Assembly (NCBI GenBank): GCA_032027165.1
Contig: JAVSMO010000001.1
Location: 3,128,323-3,192,322, forward strand
DNA length: 64,000 nt
Origin: Denitratisoma sp.
GTDB taxonomy: Bacteria; Pseudomonadota; Gammaproteobacteria; Burkholderiales; Rhodocyclaceae
Direction: 5' to 3'
Shown: piece after piece, positions 36,516 to 45,092 of the stretch
Numbering within the stretch: the first letter of the stretch is position 1
Layout: every line of letters starts with the position of its first letter
Notes under the pieces: model-generated
The model's input: the letters and a program-made list of their open reading frames with translations, nothing else
Databases searched by the model: none
What the model was told of the DNA's origin: nothing
Position numbers and translations under genes: made by a program

Positions 36516-37823
36516 ATGGATCGGTTGAATATCCTCGTTCTGCACGGACTGGGAAATCCATCTAACACTGCAGATTTTTTGTCGAGACACGTCTATTGCC
36601 TTTCCAGAAATTTACCAAGACATAATTACATCTACCATGACGTTGCGCTTGAGCTGCCCGAATATGTAAAAACTGTGGCGTTTCACGCCATTATTTTGGA
36701 TGTCACTTTTCTTTGGCATCGTTGGTCGCTACCAAAACGCTTCCAGCGGCTGAAGTCTGCCTATGACTTCGTACGGCAATCCAATGCCGTCAAAATTGCG
36801 CTACCCCAGGACGAATACGACTGCAACGAACTGCTCGATGAGTGGATGTGTGAATGGGGGGTGGATGTCGTCGTTTCGGTGGTCGCGAAGCACTGGGATG
36901 TGCTTTTTCCTAAGTACAGCAAGATCGGAAGAGTTGTTCTTGGCTACACAGGCTATGTCGATGAATCGTTGCTGAGCTTCGAATTGAAGCCCTGGCTGGA
37001 AAGACGCATCGACATAGGCTATCGCGCCAAGAAGCTTCCGCCATATTTCGGCCGGTTGGGTGAGACGAAATGGAGAATCGGGCCTGCCGTTGAGGCCGCT
37101 GCTCGCCCGCATGGCTTTGTAACGGATATCGTACTGGGCGATCAGGGGACGTTGCTGGGAAGGAAATGGTTGGATTTCATCAACGACAGCAAGTTTACGC
37201 TCGGAGCGAACAGCGGCAGCAGTCTCCTGGATCCGCGGGGTGAAATTCAACGGGGAATCCGGGCATATCTCAAGGAACACCCGGCCGCCACCTTCGAGGA
37301 AATTGAGGAGAAGTTCTTCAAGGGGCTCGACGGGAAATACGAGTTCACGGCGATCTCTCCGCGCGTGCTTGAGGCCGCAGTGTTGAACAGCTGCCAAATC
37401 CTGGTGGAAGGCGATTACAGCGGCATCGTTCGTCCGTGGGAACACTACATTCCGATTCGTGCCGATGCTTCTGACTTCGATAATGTCGCTGCAGCCATGC
37501 GCGACCACGGATTGGTCGGGCAACTGACGGCAAACTGCCGGGCAACCATTCTGGACACGAAGGAGTTGCGATATTCGGCAAAAGCCGAGCGCCTGGTTGG
37601 TCTGATAACCGAATGCCTAGGACGGAAAAACGTCCATTCGCCTGCGGCACCCGTCGAAGCAGCCATCAGGAAATATCAGGAAGAGATGCCGCGAAAATAT
37701 GCCAGGAAGTGGCGGGCCCAGGCCATCAGGCAGAACGTCCGGCAGGCCCTGGACGGCCACCCGATCGCCCTGCGTGCTGCAAAGGCCGGGCTGGGACTGA
37801 TTCGCAGGCTTCGCCCTCACTGA
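36516..37823 (+). CDS. Putative glycosyltransferase, paralogue of the 32.8-kb gene without the extra domain
   Basis: The protein has 435 residues. It is collinear with the product of the gene at 32847: DIGYRAKKLP near residue 166, LGANSGSSLLDPRGEIQRGI, ISPRVLEAAVLNS near 281 and EGDYSGIVRPWEHYIPI near 298. It lacks the C-terminal beta-rich extension and instead ends in a basic helix-rich tail. The SPR-EAA block followed by a PW-HY motif fits the donor-binding half of CgeB-like GT-B enzymes. No named family is recognised. GC content is intermediate between the AT-rich segment and the flanking genome. Confidence 0.65.
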   Translation: MDRLNILVLHGLGNPSNTADFLSRHVYCLSRNLPRHNYIYHDVALELPEYVKTVAFHAIILDVTFLWHRWSLPKRFQRLKSAYDFVRQSNAVKIALPQDEYDCNELLDEWMCEWGVDVVVSVVAKHWDVLFPKYSKIGRVVLGYTGYVDESLLSFELKPWLERRIDIGYRAKKLPPYFGRLGETKWRIGPAVEAAARPHGFVTDIVLGDQGTLLGRKWLDFINDSKFTLGANSGSSLLDPRGEIQRGIRAYLKEHPAATFEEIEEKFFKGLDGKYEFTAISPRVLEAAVLNSCQILVEGDYSGIVRPWEHYIPIRADASDFDNVAAAMRDHGLVGQLTANCRATILDTKELRYSAKAERLVGLITECLGRKNVHSPAAPVEAAIRKYQEEMPRKYARKWRAQAIRQNVRQALDGHPIALRAAKAGLGLIRRLRPH

Positions 37824-37827
37824 CGAC

Positions 37828-38955
37828 ATGCGGCGGCTGCTGATCATATCGTTTTCGACGATTGAGACCGACCCGAGAGTTCGTCGTCAGCTGGCGCTCC
37901 TGAAGGACGAGTTCGAACTGGTAGTGGCGGGGTTCGGCCGCCTGCAGATGGCCGGTGTTTCCATGGCGATGTTGCCGGAGGACGGGCGATCTTTTGTGCA
38001 CAAGGCGGCCAAGGCAATCCAGCTTCTTTCCGGAGCCTTCACCTTTCATTATTGGAAACGTCCGGCCGCCATTGCGGCACGCGACAAGTTCTCCAGCGAG
38101 AAATTCGACTTGGTATTGGCCAACGACGTAGAGGCGCTGCCGGTTGCGTTGGAAATTGCCAAGGGTGCCCCGGTCATTCTGGATGCACATGAATACTCGC
38201 CGAGGGAGATGGAAGGATGGAAATGGCGTTTGTTCTTCCAGCGCTACAAGTCCTGGTTATGCCGCAAGTATCTGTCGCGCGCCAATGCGGTCTGCACCGT
38301 TTCCCGGGGAATCGCAGACGAGTACGAACGCAATTTCAGTGTTCGTTGCTCGATAGTGATGAATGCGGCCGAATATCGGGATCTGCAGCCATCCGAGGTG
38401 CAGGAGGGACGGATTCGCCTGATCCACCATGGCGGGATAAATCGATCGCGACAGATCGAGCTGATGATCGATCTGATGGATTTCCTGGACGAACGATTCA
38501 CCCTCGATCTGATGCTGGTGAGCACCGATGCGAAATATTTCGGGGAGCTGCGCGAGCGGGCAGGCCGCAACCCGCGCATACGCTTTGTCGAACCGGTGCC
38601 TTTGCAGGAAATTCCGTCGGTGCTGAATCGGTACGACATCGGCGTATACCTTCTGCCATTCAGCAACTTCAACAACATGCATGCCTTGCCGAACAAGTTT
38701 TTCGAGTTCGTTCAGGGGCGGCTGGGCATTGCCATCGGGCCGAGCCCGGAGATGGCCCGTCTGGTTTCGGACCATGGCCTGGGCCTGGTGGCCGAGGACT
38801 TTTCCCCGGCCACCCTGGCAAAACTGCTCAATGGGCTCACCACGGAACAAGTCCGGCGGTTCAAGGACAATGCCCATCGCGCAGCGCGTCAGCTATCGTC
38901 GCAGGAGTCGGGAGAGGAACTCCTGCGAATGATTCGTGGGGCGCTGAAATCCTAA
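37828..38955 (+). CDS. GT-B glycosyltransferase (family 4-like)
   Basis: The protein has 375 residues. N-terminal domain: LLIISFSTIETDPRVRRQLA, a motif common among GT4 enzymes, then VLANDVEALPVAL, DAHEYSPREMEGW and ANAVCTVSRGIADEYER. The C-terminal donor domain includes LIHHGGINRSRQIE and YLLPFSNFNNMHALPNKFFE with the acidic E. It starts 5 nt after the preceding stop and so is co-transcribed. The sugar transferred is unknown. Confidence 0.85.
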   Translation: MRRLLIISFSTIETDPRVRRQLALLKDEFELVVAGFGRLQMAGVSMAMLPEDGRSFVHKAAKAIQLLSGAFTFHYWKRPAAIAARDKFSSEKFDLVLANDVEALPVALEIAKGAPVILDAHEYSPREMEGWKWRLFFQRYKSWLCRKYLSRANAVCTVSRGIADEYERNFSVRCSIVMNAAEYRDLQPSEVQEGRIRLIHHGGINRSRQIELMIDLMDFLDERFTLDLMLVSTDAKYFGELRERAGRNPRIRFVEPVPLQEIPSVLNRYDIGVYLLPFSNFNNMHALPNKFFEFVQGRLGIAIGPSPEMARLVSDHGLGLVAEDFSPATLAKLLNGLTTEQVRRFKDNAHRAARQLSSQESGEELLRMIRGALKS

Positions 38956-38975
38956 TGTCCTTGCGATAACCAATC

Positions 38976-40985
38976 ATGTGTGGAATCGCCGCTCTTTTCG
39001 GAATCGGGGACCAGCCGTCGCCTTCAATCCAGGCGATGCTGGACACGATCCGGCATCGCGGCCCGGACGACGAGGGATGGGCGGCTTTCGAGGGAGCGAA
39101 CCTGGCCGCTTCGTGCGGCGGCGGCACGGACACGCCGGCGGCGTGCTACGCGGCGTCCTTGCCCTACGCGCCGGTGTCGGGCGCGACCGTGCCGCAAGGC
39201 GCGCGCGCCGTGCTCGGCCACCGGCGCCTGTCGATTCTCGATGTCTCGCCGGGCGGGCACCAGCCGATGTCTTATCGGGACGGACGCTACTGGATCGTGT
39301 TCAACGGCGAGATATACAACCATCTCGAGTTGCGGCGTGAGCTCGAGTCGTCGGGGCATCGCTTTGTCTCCCGGTCCGACACGGAAGTCCTGCTGGCGTC
39401 CTATGCGGAATGGGGGCAGGCGTGCCTGGAGCGGCTCGATGGCATGTTTGCCTTCGTGCTGGTCGATCGCGTCGAGGCGACGCTCTTCGCCGCGCGCGAC
39501 CGCTTCGGCATCAAGCCGCTGTATTACTGGGCGGCGCCGGATCGCATTGTGGCGTTCGCGTCGGAGATCAAGCAGTTCTCCGTGCTGCCGGGCTGGCGGG
39601 CGGTGCTCAACGGCCAGCGCGCCTACGATTTCCTGGCCTGGGGAATCCTCGACCATACCGACGAGACGATGTTCCGCGGCGTTTATCAGCTGCGCCCGGG
39701 GACATCGGTGCGGCTCGATTTGCGGCGACCGTTGGCTGTCGAGCCGGCGGGACGGCTGGCGTCACACGAGTGGTACCGGCTTGCCGGCAGCCCTTTCGCG
39801 GGCGGCCTGGCGGAGGCCGCGGCGCGCTTCCGGGAACGCTTCGAGTCTTCCGTCCGGGCGCACCTGCGGGCGGACGTGCCCGTCGGCTCGTGCCTGTCGG
39901 GCGGCCTCGATTCGTCCTCCATCGTGTGCGCCATGAACGACCTGCTGCGAGGGGAGGGCGTGCAGGAGCGGCAGCACGCCTTTTCGTCGTGCTCGGCCAT
40001 TCCGCGCTTCGACGAGCGCGAGTATGTGGAGGAAGTCGTCAGGCACACCGGCATCGAGGCGCATTACGTTTACCCCGATCTCGGCCGCCTGTTCGACGAG
40101 CTCGACCGCATCACCTGGCATCAGGACGAGCCGTTCGGCTCGACGAGCATCTTCGCGCAGTGGTCGGTGTTCGCCCTCGCGGCGGACAATGGGGTGAAGG
40201 TCATGCTCGACGGGCAGGGAGCGGACGAGCAGCTTGCGGGGTATCAGGGCTACCACGGCGCCTTGTACGCCAGCCTGTTCCGGCAGTTGCGCTGGATCGA
40301 GCTCTGGCGGGAAATACGCGCCGCCAGGCAGGTGCATGGCCACGGCCCGCTGTGGGCGATCAAGTATCTGGCCGACGCCCTGCTGCCGGCGGCGCTGCGC
40401 TATCCTCTGCGGGCGATGGTCGGAAAGGAGACGGCTGCGCCGGCCTGGCTCGATCTGCAGCGGCTGGGGGCGGCGCCGTGCGATCCGATGCGTGGCGAGA
40501 CGGGAGCTTCGATGTCGATCGGCGAGCTCTCCTACCGCCAGCTGACGCGCAGCAACCTGCAGATGCTTTTGCATTGGGAGGATCGCGATTCCATGGCGCA
40601 TTCCATCGAGGCGCGGGTGCCGTTCCTCGACCACAAACTGGTGGAGTTCGTGCTGGGCCTGCCCGATGCCTGCAAGATCCATCGGGGGGTGACCAAGCGG
40701 GTTCTGCGCGAGGGCCTGCGCGGCGTGCTGCCGGAGACAATTCGCACCAGGATGAGCAAGCTGGGTTTCGTGACGCCGGAGGAGCACTGGATGCGCGAGG
40801 AGGCGCCGGAGGCATTCCGGCAGGCGGTCGGGGAGGCGGTGGCCGCGTCGCAGGGAGTGCTGCGGCCGGAGGCGCTGCGGCTTGCCGACGACGTGATCGC
40901 CGGCAGACGCCCTTTCGACTTCACGGTCTGGCGCATGATCAGCTTTGCCGCCTGGGTGAAGCGGTTCCAGGTGGCGCTGGCTTGA
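38976..40985 (+). CDS. Asparagine synthase-like (glutamine-hydrolysing) amidotransferase, second of two
   Basis: The protein has 669 residues. The glutaminase domain has Cys2 (MCGIAALFG), RHRGPDDEGW, FNGEIYNHLEL and SDTEV. The synthetase domain has GSCLSGGLDSSSIV and GQGADEQLAGY. Between GPDDEG and GHRRLSI it carries an extra segment of about 30 residues (CGGGTDTPAACYAASL and on) absent from the first copy. This appears characteristic of a long AsnB subfamily. It lies in normal high-GC sequence, so the two AsnB copies probably have different histories. Likely role: amidation of a uronic acid of the polymer. Confidence 0.88.
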   Translation: MCGIAALFGIGDQPSPSIQAMLDTIRHRGPDDEGWAAFEGANLAASCGGGTDTPAACYAASLPYAPVSGATVPQGARAVLGHRRLSILDVSPGGHQPMSYRDGRYWIVFNGEIYNHLELRRELESSGHRFVSRSDTEVLLASYAEWGQACLERLDGMFAFVLVDRVEATLFAARDRFGIKPLYYWAAPDRIVAFASEIKQFSVLPGWRAVLNGQRAYDFLAWGILDHTDETMFRGVYQLRPGTSVRLDLRRPLAVEPAGRLASHEWYRLAGSPFAGGLAEAAARFRERFESSVRAHLRADVPVGSCLSGGLDSSSIVCAMNDLLRGEGVQERQHAFSSCSAIPRFDEREYVEEVVRHTGIEAHYVYPDLGRLFDELDRITWHQDEPFGSTSIFAQWSVFALAADNGVKVMLDGQGADEQLAGYQGYHGALYASLFRQLRWIELWREIRAARQVHGHGPLWAIKYLADALLPAALRYPLRAMVGKETAAPAWLDLQRLGAAPCDPMRGETGASMSIGELSYRQLTRSNLQMLLHWEDRDSMAHSIEARVPFLDHKLVEFVLGLPDACKIHRGVTKRVLREGLRGVLPETIRTRMSKLGFVTPEEHWMREEAPEAFRQAVGEAVAASQGVLRPEALRLADDVIAGRRPFDFTVWRMISFAAWVKRFQVALA

Positions 40986-40989
40986 CCGA

Positions 40990-42222
40990 ATGAGCTTGCC
41001 GCAAGCTCACACGGATAAGCCGATCACGGTGCTCTACGTGCACCACGCCGCGCCGTTCGGCGGCGCATCCCGTAGCCTGCTGGAACTGATCCGGAGTTTT
41101 CCGGCAGGCGCCGTGCTGCCCCGCGTGCTGACGCGAAGCGGGCAGTTCCAGGAAATCCTCGAGGCTGCGGGCGTAGCGGTGCTGGGCTGCGGGGGCGTGT
41201 CCCAGTTTGACAACACGCGCTACAGCCATTACCGGGGCTGGCGCTGGCTGGTCCTGCTGCGCGAACTGGCCTATCTGCCGACGACGCTGCGCGGCCTGCT
41301 GGCGGCGAAGCGGAAATGGGGCCGCGTCGACCTGGTGCACATCAACGATTTGACGCTGCTGCCGGCGATCTGGCTGGCGCGGCGCCTGTTCGGCTGTCCG
41401 GTGATCGTGCATGTCCGCTCGGTGCAGCAGCCGCTGCGGGGCTGGCGCGGCCGGCTGGTCTCTGCGGTGCTGCGCAACAATGCGGCGCGGCTGATCGCCA
41501 TCGACGAAACGGTCAAGGCCAGCCTCGATCCGTCGCTGGATACGGTGGTGATCCACAACGGCCTGCGCGTCACGCGGGGCGAACAGTCTGCCGCTGCGGC
41601 GCATGACAGGTTCACCGTCGGCATGGTGGGCGGGCTGTCCCGCGCCAAGGGCTGTCTGGAGTTCGTCGAGGCGGCCGCGCTGTGCCGGGCGCAGGGGGCG
41701 GACATCCGCTTTGTTTTCGTCGGCCAGAGCATGCGCCGCCGCTCGCCCTTGAGGGACTTCGTGTTGCGGCGGCTCGGGCTGTCGCAGGAGATCGAAGAGG
41801 AGCTGAAGGCGCGGATCGAAGCCCTGGCGCTGTCGGACGCGGTCGAGTTCTGGCCGTTCACGACGGATCTGGCGAGCGTTTACCGCCGCTTCGACGTGGT
41901 GTGCTTCCCGAGCCATTTCGATGCGCCGGGACGCCCGATATTCGAGGCGGCGTTCTTCGGCGTGCCGAGCATCGCAGCCGTGTCGAAGCCCATGGGCGAC
42001 ACCATCGTCGACGGCGTGACGGGATTGGCCGTGCGTCCGCGCGAGCCGCGCCAGCTGGCGGAGGCGATCCTGTCCCTCTACGCCAACCCGGAGAAGCGGG
42101 CCGAGCTGGGCCGCAATGCGGCGCAGCTGGCAGAGACGCATTTCGATGCGGACGGCAATGCCCTGCGGGTCCTCGGCGTCTATCGGGAGGCGGTGCTTGC
42201 CGCTGCGGGAGGACGGCCTTGA
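40990..42222 (+). CDS. Glycosyltransferase family 4 protein
   Basis: The protein has 410 residues. GT-B features: VLYVHHAAPFGGASRSLLEL, LVHINDLTLLPAIWL, IVHVRSVQQPLRGW, and in the donor domain VGMVGGLSRAKGCLEFVEAA, CFPSHFDAPGRPIFEAAFFG with the E-x7-E pattern. It begins 5 nt after the AsnB stop. Its own stop overlaps the TTG of the next glycosyltransferase gene. Donor and acceptor are unknown. Confidence 0.88.
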   Translation: MSLPQAHTDKPITVLYVHHAAPFGGASRSLLELIRSFPAGAVLPRVLTRSGQFQEILEAAGVAVLGCGGVSQFDNTRYSHYRGWRWLVLLRELAYLPTTLRGLLAAKRKWGRVDLVHINDLTLLPAIWLARRLFGCPVIVHVRSVQQPLRGWRGRLVSAVLRNNAARLIAIDETVKASLDPSLDTVVIHNGLRVTRGEQSAAAAHDRFTVGMVGGLSRAKGCLEFVEAAALCRAQGADIRFVFVGQSMRRRSPLRDFVLRRLGLSQEIEEELKARIEALALSDAVEFWPFTTDLASVYRRFDVVCFPSHFDAPGRPIFEAAFFGVPSIAAVSKPMGDTIVDGVTGLAVRPREPRQLAEAILSLYANPEKRAELGRNAAQLAETHFDADGNALRVLGVYREAVLAAAGGRP

Positions 42223-42962
42223 TTGCGGTGTCCATCGTCAGCCACGGCCACGGCCGCATGATCGATGCGCTGCTGGGCGACCTGGCCGGCTGCCCGGAAG
42301 TGACGCGCGTGATCCTGACGATCAACGTGCCCGAGCAGGAGCCGGTGGTTCCGGTCGCGCTGTCCGACCGCATCGTCGTGCTGCGCAACGCGGCGCCGAA
42401 GGGCTTCGGCGCCAACCACAATGCGGCCTTCGCGCACTGCGACGCGCCGTATTACTGCGTCCTGAATCCGGACGTGCGGCTCGACGCGAATCCCTTTCCG
42501 GCACTGCTCGGCTGCCTGAAGGACGGCGTCGCCTTGTGCGCGCCGGCGGTGACGAGCCCGGCCGGCGAGATCGAGGACAGCGCTCGGCATTTCCCCGGCT
42601 TTCTCGGCCTGTTCGCCAAACTGCTGGGCGTCGCGGACGGGCGCTACCGATACGCGAGAAGCGATCCGCCTTTCCATCCCGACTGGGTGGCGGGGATGTT
42701 CATGCTGTTCGTCGCGGCGGACTATGCAGCGTTGGGCGGTTTCGACGAGGACTACTTCCTCTATTACGAGGACGTGGACCTGTGCATCCGTCTGTGGAAC
42801 GCGGGACGCAAGATCGTGCTCTGCCCGCAGGCCGCGGCGGTGCATGCGGCGCAGCGCGCCAGCCACCGCAACCTGCGCCATCTGGCCTGGCACCTCGGCA
42901 GCATGGCGCGCTATTTCATCCGGCATTGGGGCAGGCTGCCGGCGGCCGGGGCGCGAAGGTGA
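42219..42962 (+). CDS. Glycosyltransferase family 2 protein (WbbL-like)
   Basis: The protein has 247 residues. The TTG start at 42219 overlaps the previous stop (TTGA), and GGGAGGACGG lies upstream. GT-A features: VSIVSHGHGRMIDALL, NAAPKGFGANHNAAF, the DXD-like YYCVLNPDVRLD, and VAGMFMLFVAADYAALGGFD followed by EDYFLYYEDVDLCIRLW. This pattern is typical of rhamnosyltransferase-type GT2 enzymes, though specificity is not predictable. Confidence 0.87.
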   Translation: MIAVSIVSHGHGRMIDALLGDLAGCPEVTRVILTINVPEQEPVVPVALSDRIVVLRNAAPKGFGANHNAAFAHCDAPYYCVLNPDVRLDANPFPALLGCLKDGVALCAPAVTSPAGEIEDSARHFPGFLGLFAKLLGVADGRYRYARSDPPFHPDWVAGMFMLFVAADYAALGGFDEDYFLYYEDVDLCIRLWNAGRKIVLCPQAAAVHAAQRASHRNLRHLAWHLGSMARYFIRHWGRLPAAGARR

Positions 42963-44071
42963 CGGAGCCGGACGTGTCGCATCCGGAGCAATGGCTGGCG
43001 AGGAACAACTTCGACCTGCTGCGCCTGCTGTTCGCCGGCACCGTCTGCCTGGTGCATGCCTACGAGCTCTCCGGCTTCCGCGAGCTGGCGTGGATCGCCT
43101 CTTTCCTGTCGACGGCCGTGGCGGTGAAGGCCTTCTTCGTGGTCAGCGGCTTCCTGATTTTCATGAGCCACGAGCGCTCGACGTCGCTCGGCGCCTACGC
43201 GGGCAAGCGCGTCCGGCGCATCTATCCGGCGTATTTGACGGTGGTGATGCTGTGCGCACTCGGTCTGGCGTTCGCCAGCGCGCGCCCGCTCGCGGAGTAT
43301 TTCTCGCCCGCCTGGTTCAAGTACGTTCTGGCCAACCTCGTTTTCCTGAACTTCCTGCAGCCGACCCTGCCAGGCGTCTTCGAGGCGAACCACATGTCTG
43401 CGGTCAACGGCGCGCTGTGGACCCTCAAGATCGAGGTCATGTTCTACGTTTCGGTGCCGGTGTTCGCTTACCTGTTCCGCAAGGTGCCCCGTCTTCCGGC
43501 GCTGCTGTTTGTCTACATCGCCTCGGTGGCCTATTTCGCCTTGCTGACGGCGGCGGCGGAGCGCACGGGCAGCGGGCTCTACCACGAACTCGCGCGGCAG
43601 CTGCCGGGGCAGCTTTCCTACTTCATGTCCGGCGCCTTCCTCTATTACTACCTGCCGTTCTTCGTCCGCCACAAGGCTTACTTTCTGGCGGCGGCGGTTG
43701 CGGTGCTGGCGGTCGACCGGATTGTCCCGTTGCCGGCGTTCGAGCCCTTCGCCCTGGCGGTCGTCGTGGTGTTTTTCGGACTGTTCCCCTATGTCGGGAA
43801 TTTCGGCAAGCACGGCGATTTTTCCTACGGCGTCTACATTCTGCATTTCCCGATCATCCAGCTGTTCGTGCAGGCGGGCTGGTTCGGCGGCAGCCCCGGA
43901 CTGTTCCTGTCGGCGGTGGTCGTCGCCGTCGCGGCCGGCGCGGTGCTGATGTGGCATGGGGTGGAAAAACGTTTCCTCTTCCGCAGCAGCCACTACATTG
44001 CGGCAAGCGCTGAAAAAGTCAGTCGCGGCGGGACGGCGCACACAGCGCTTTCCGGCCGCAAGGAGGCTTGA
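42959..44071 (+). CDS. Membrane acyltransferase of the OafA/acyltransferase-3 family
   Basis: The protein has 370 residues and about ten membrane segments. The GTG start at 42959 overlaps the GT2 stop (GTGA). Hallmarks: NNFDLLRLLFAGTVCLVHAY with the catalytic His, FFVVSGFLIFMSH, RRIYPAYL, and GALWTLKIEVMFY. A late segment has SYGVYILHFPIIQLF. It transfers acyl (usually acetyl) groups to sugars of surface polysaccharides across the inner membrane. Confidence 0.92.
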   Translation: MTEPDVSHPEQWLARNNFDLLRLLFAGTVCLVHAYELSGFRELAWIASFLSTAVAVKAFFVVSGFLIFMSHERSTSLGAYAGKRVRRIYPAYLTVVMLCALGLAFASARPLAEYFSPAWFKYVLANLVFLNFLQPTLPGVFEANHMSAVNGALWTLKIEVMFYVSVPVFAYLFRKVPRLPALLFVYIASVAYFALLTAAAERTGSGLYHELARQLPGQLSYFMSGAFLYYYLPFFVRHKAYFLAAAVAVLAVDRIVPLPAFEPFALAVVVVFFGLFPYVGNFGKHGDFSYGVYILHFPIIQLFVQAGWFGGSPGLFLSAVVVAVAAGAVLMWHGVEKRFLFRSSHYIAASAEKVSRGGTAHTALSGRKEA

Positions 44072-45016
44072 ATGCCGGCATTGGTCACGGGTGCGAGCGG
44101 GTTCGTCGGCGGCCGACTGACGGAGGCACTCAGCCGTGAGGGGAATGTCCGGGCGCTGGTCCGCCGCGCCGGCGCGATACCGGGCGCAGCCGTGGGAGAC
44201 CTGCTCGATCCGGCATCGCTGCGGGTGGCCTGCGAGGGCGTCGAGAGCATCTTCCATTGCGCCGGCTACGCCCACGCCTTCTCTTCATCGGATCCCGACG
44301 CACACCGGCGCATCAATTTCGAGGGCACGCGCAACCTGCTCATGGCCGCGGGCGAGGCGGGGGTGCGCCGCTTCGTGTTCCTGTCCAGCGTCAAGGCGAT
44401 GGCGGAACCTGGCGACGCCTGCGTCGATGAGGACTGGCCCGGCGAGCCGGACACGCCCTATGGCCGCGCCAAGCGCGCAGCCGAAGAGGCGGTGCTGGAG
44501 GCGGGCGCGAAGTACGGCATGCACGTGGTGAATCTGCGGCTGGCGATGGTGTATGGCCGAGGAGGACGAGGCAATCTGGAGCGCATGGCGCGCGGCATTC
44601 GTGCCGGCTGGTTCCCGCCGCTGCCGGAGACAGGCAACCGCCGCTCGTTGGTGCATGTGGGCGATGTGGTGGCGGCCATGCGCCTGGTTGCGCAGGCGCC
44701 GGCGGCGAACGGGCGCACCTACATCGTGGCCGACCCGAGGGCGTATTCGGGGCGCGAGATCTACGATGCGATTCGCCGCGCGCTTGGAAAGCCGCCCGCG
44801 CGCTGGCAGGTGTCGGCAGTCCTTTTGCGTTCTGGCGGATGGCTGGGCGATGGCCTGGGAAAACTCGCCGGCCGGACATTGCCCTTGAATTCGGAAGTGA
44901 CGGATCGGCTGCTCGGGTCGGCCTGCTACTCGCCGGCCCGCATCGACCGGGAGCTCGGCTGGCATGCTGGCATCGGCCTCGCGGAGGGCGTGCGGGAGAT
45001 GCTGGGGATTGGTTAG
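44072..45016 (+). CDS. NAD-dependent epimerase/4-keto reductase, WbpV-like
   Basis: The protein has 314 residues of the extended SDR family: VTGASGFVGGRLTEALSR, the short FLSSVKAM Ser element, YGRAK (YxxxK) and RLAMVYGRGGRGNL. A strong AAGGAGG lies upstream of the ATG. This shape matches WbpV, the reductase that with WbpM makes UDP-N-acetyl-quinovosamine for O-antigen priming. WbpL- and WbpM-like genes follow, separated from it only by a Fic gene. Activity is assigned by context as well as similarity. Confidence 0.82.
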   Translation: MPALVTGASGFVGGRLTEALSREGNVRALVRRAGAIPGAAVGDLLDPASLRVACEGVESIFHCAGYAHAFSSSDPDAHRRINFEGTRNLLMAAGEAGVRRFVFLSSVKAMAEPGDACVDEDWPGEPDTPYGRAKRAAEEAVLEAGAKYGMHVVNLRLAMVYGRGGRGNLERMARGIRAGWFPPLPETGNRRSLVHVGDVVAAMRLVAQAPAANGRTYIVADPRAYSGREIYDAIRRALGKPPARWQVSAVLLRSGGWLGDGLGKLAGRTLPLNSEVTDRLLGSACYSPARIDRELGWHAGIGLAEGVREMLGIG

Positions 45017-45023
45017 TGCAGAT

Positions 45024-45041
45024 GTCGGGCTGAATCCCGCC
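45024..45041. repeat. Degenerate REP-like palindrome
   Basis: GTCGGGCTGAATCCCGCC resembles the palindrome at 19877-19894, with one unpaired position in the stem. It abuts the larger inverted repeat before the Fic gene. Confidence 0.5.
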
Positions 45042-45080
45042 CATTTACGCCCATTTCTGGAAAATGGGCGTAAATGGGCG
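45038..45080. promoter_or_regulatory. Perfect 19-bp inverted repeat upstream of the Fic gene (likely operator)
   Basis: The left arm 45038-45056 and right arm 45062-45080 are exact reverse complements with a 5-nt centre. Each arm is itself a direct repeat of a CGCCCATTTA-type unit, so the site holds four copies of one half-site. It ends 12 nt before the Fic ATG, and no clear ribosome site is seen in between. It could be an operator for the HTH of the Fic protein, or a hairpin that limits translation. A terminator is less likely because no T-run follows. Confidence 0.8.
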
Positions 45081-45092
45081 TAGCATTGGCGC

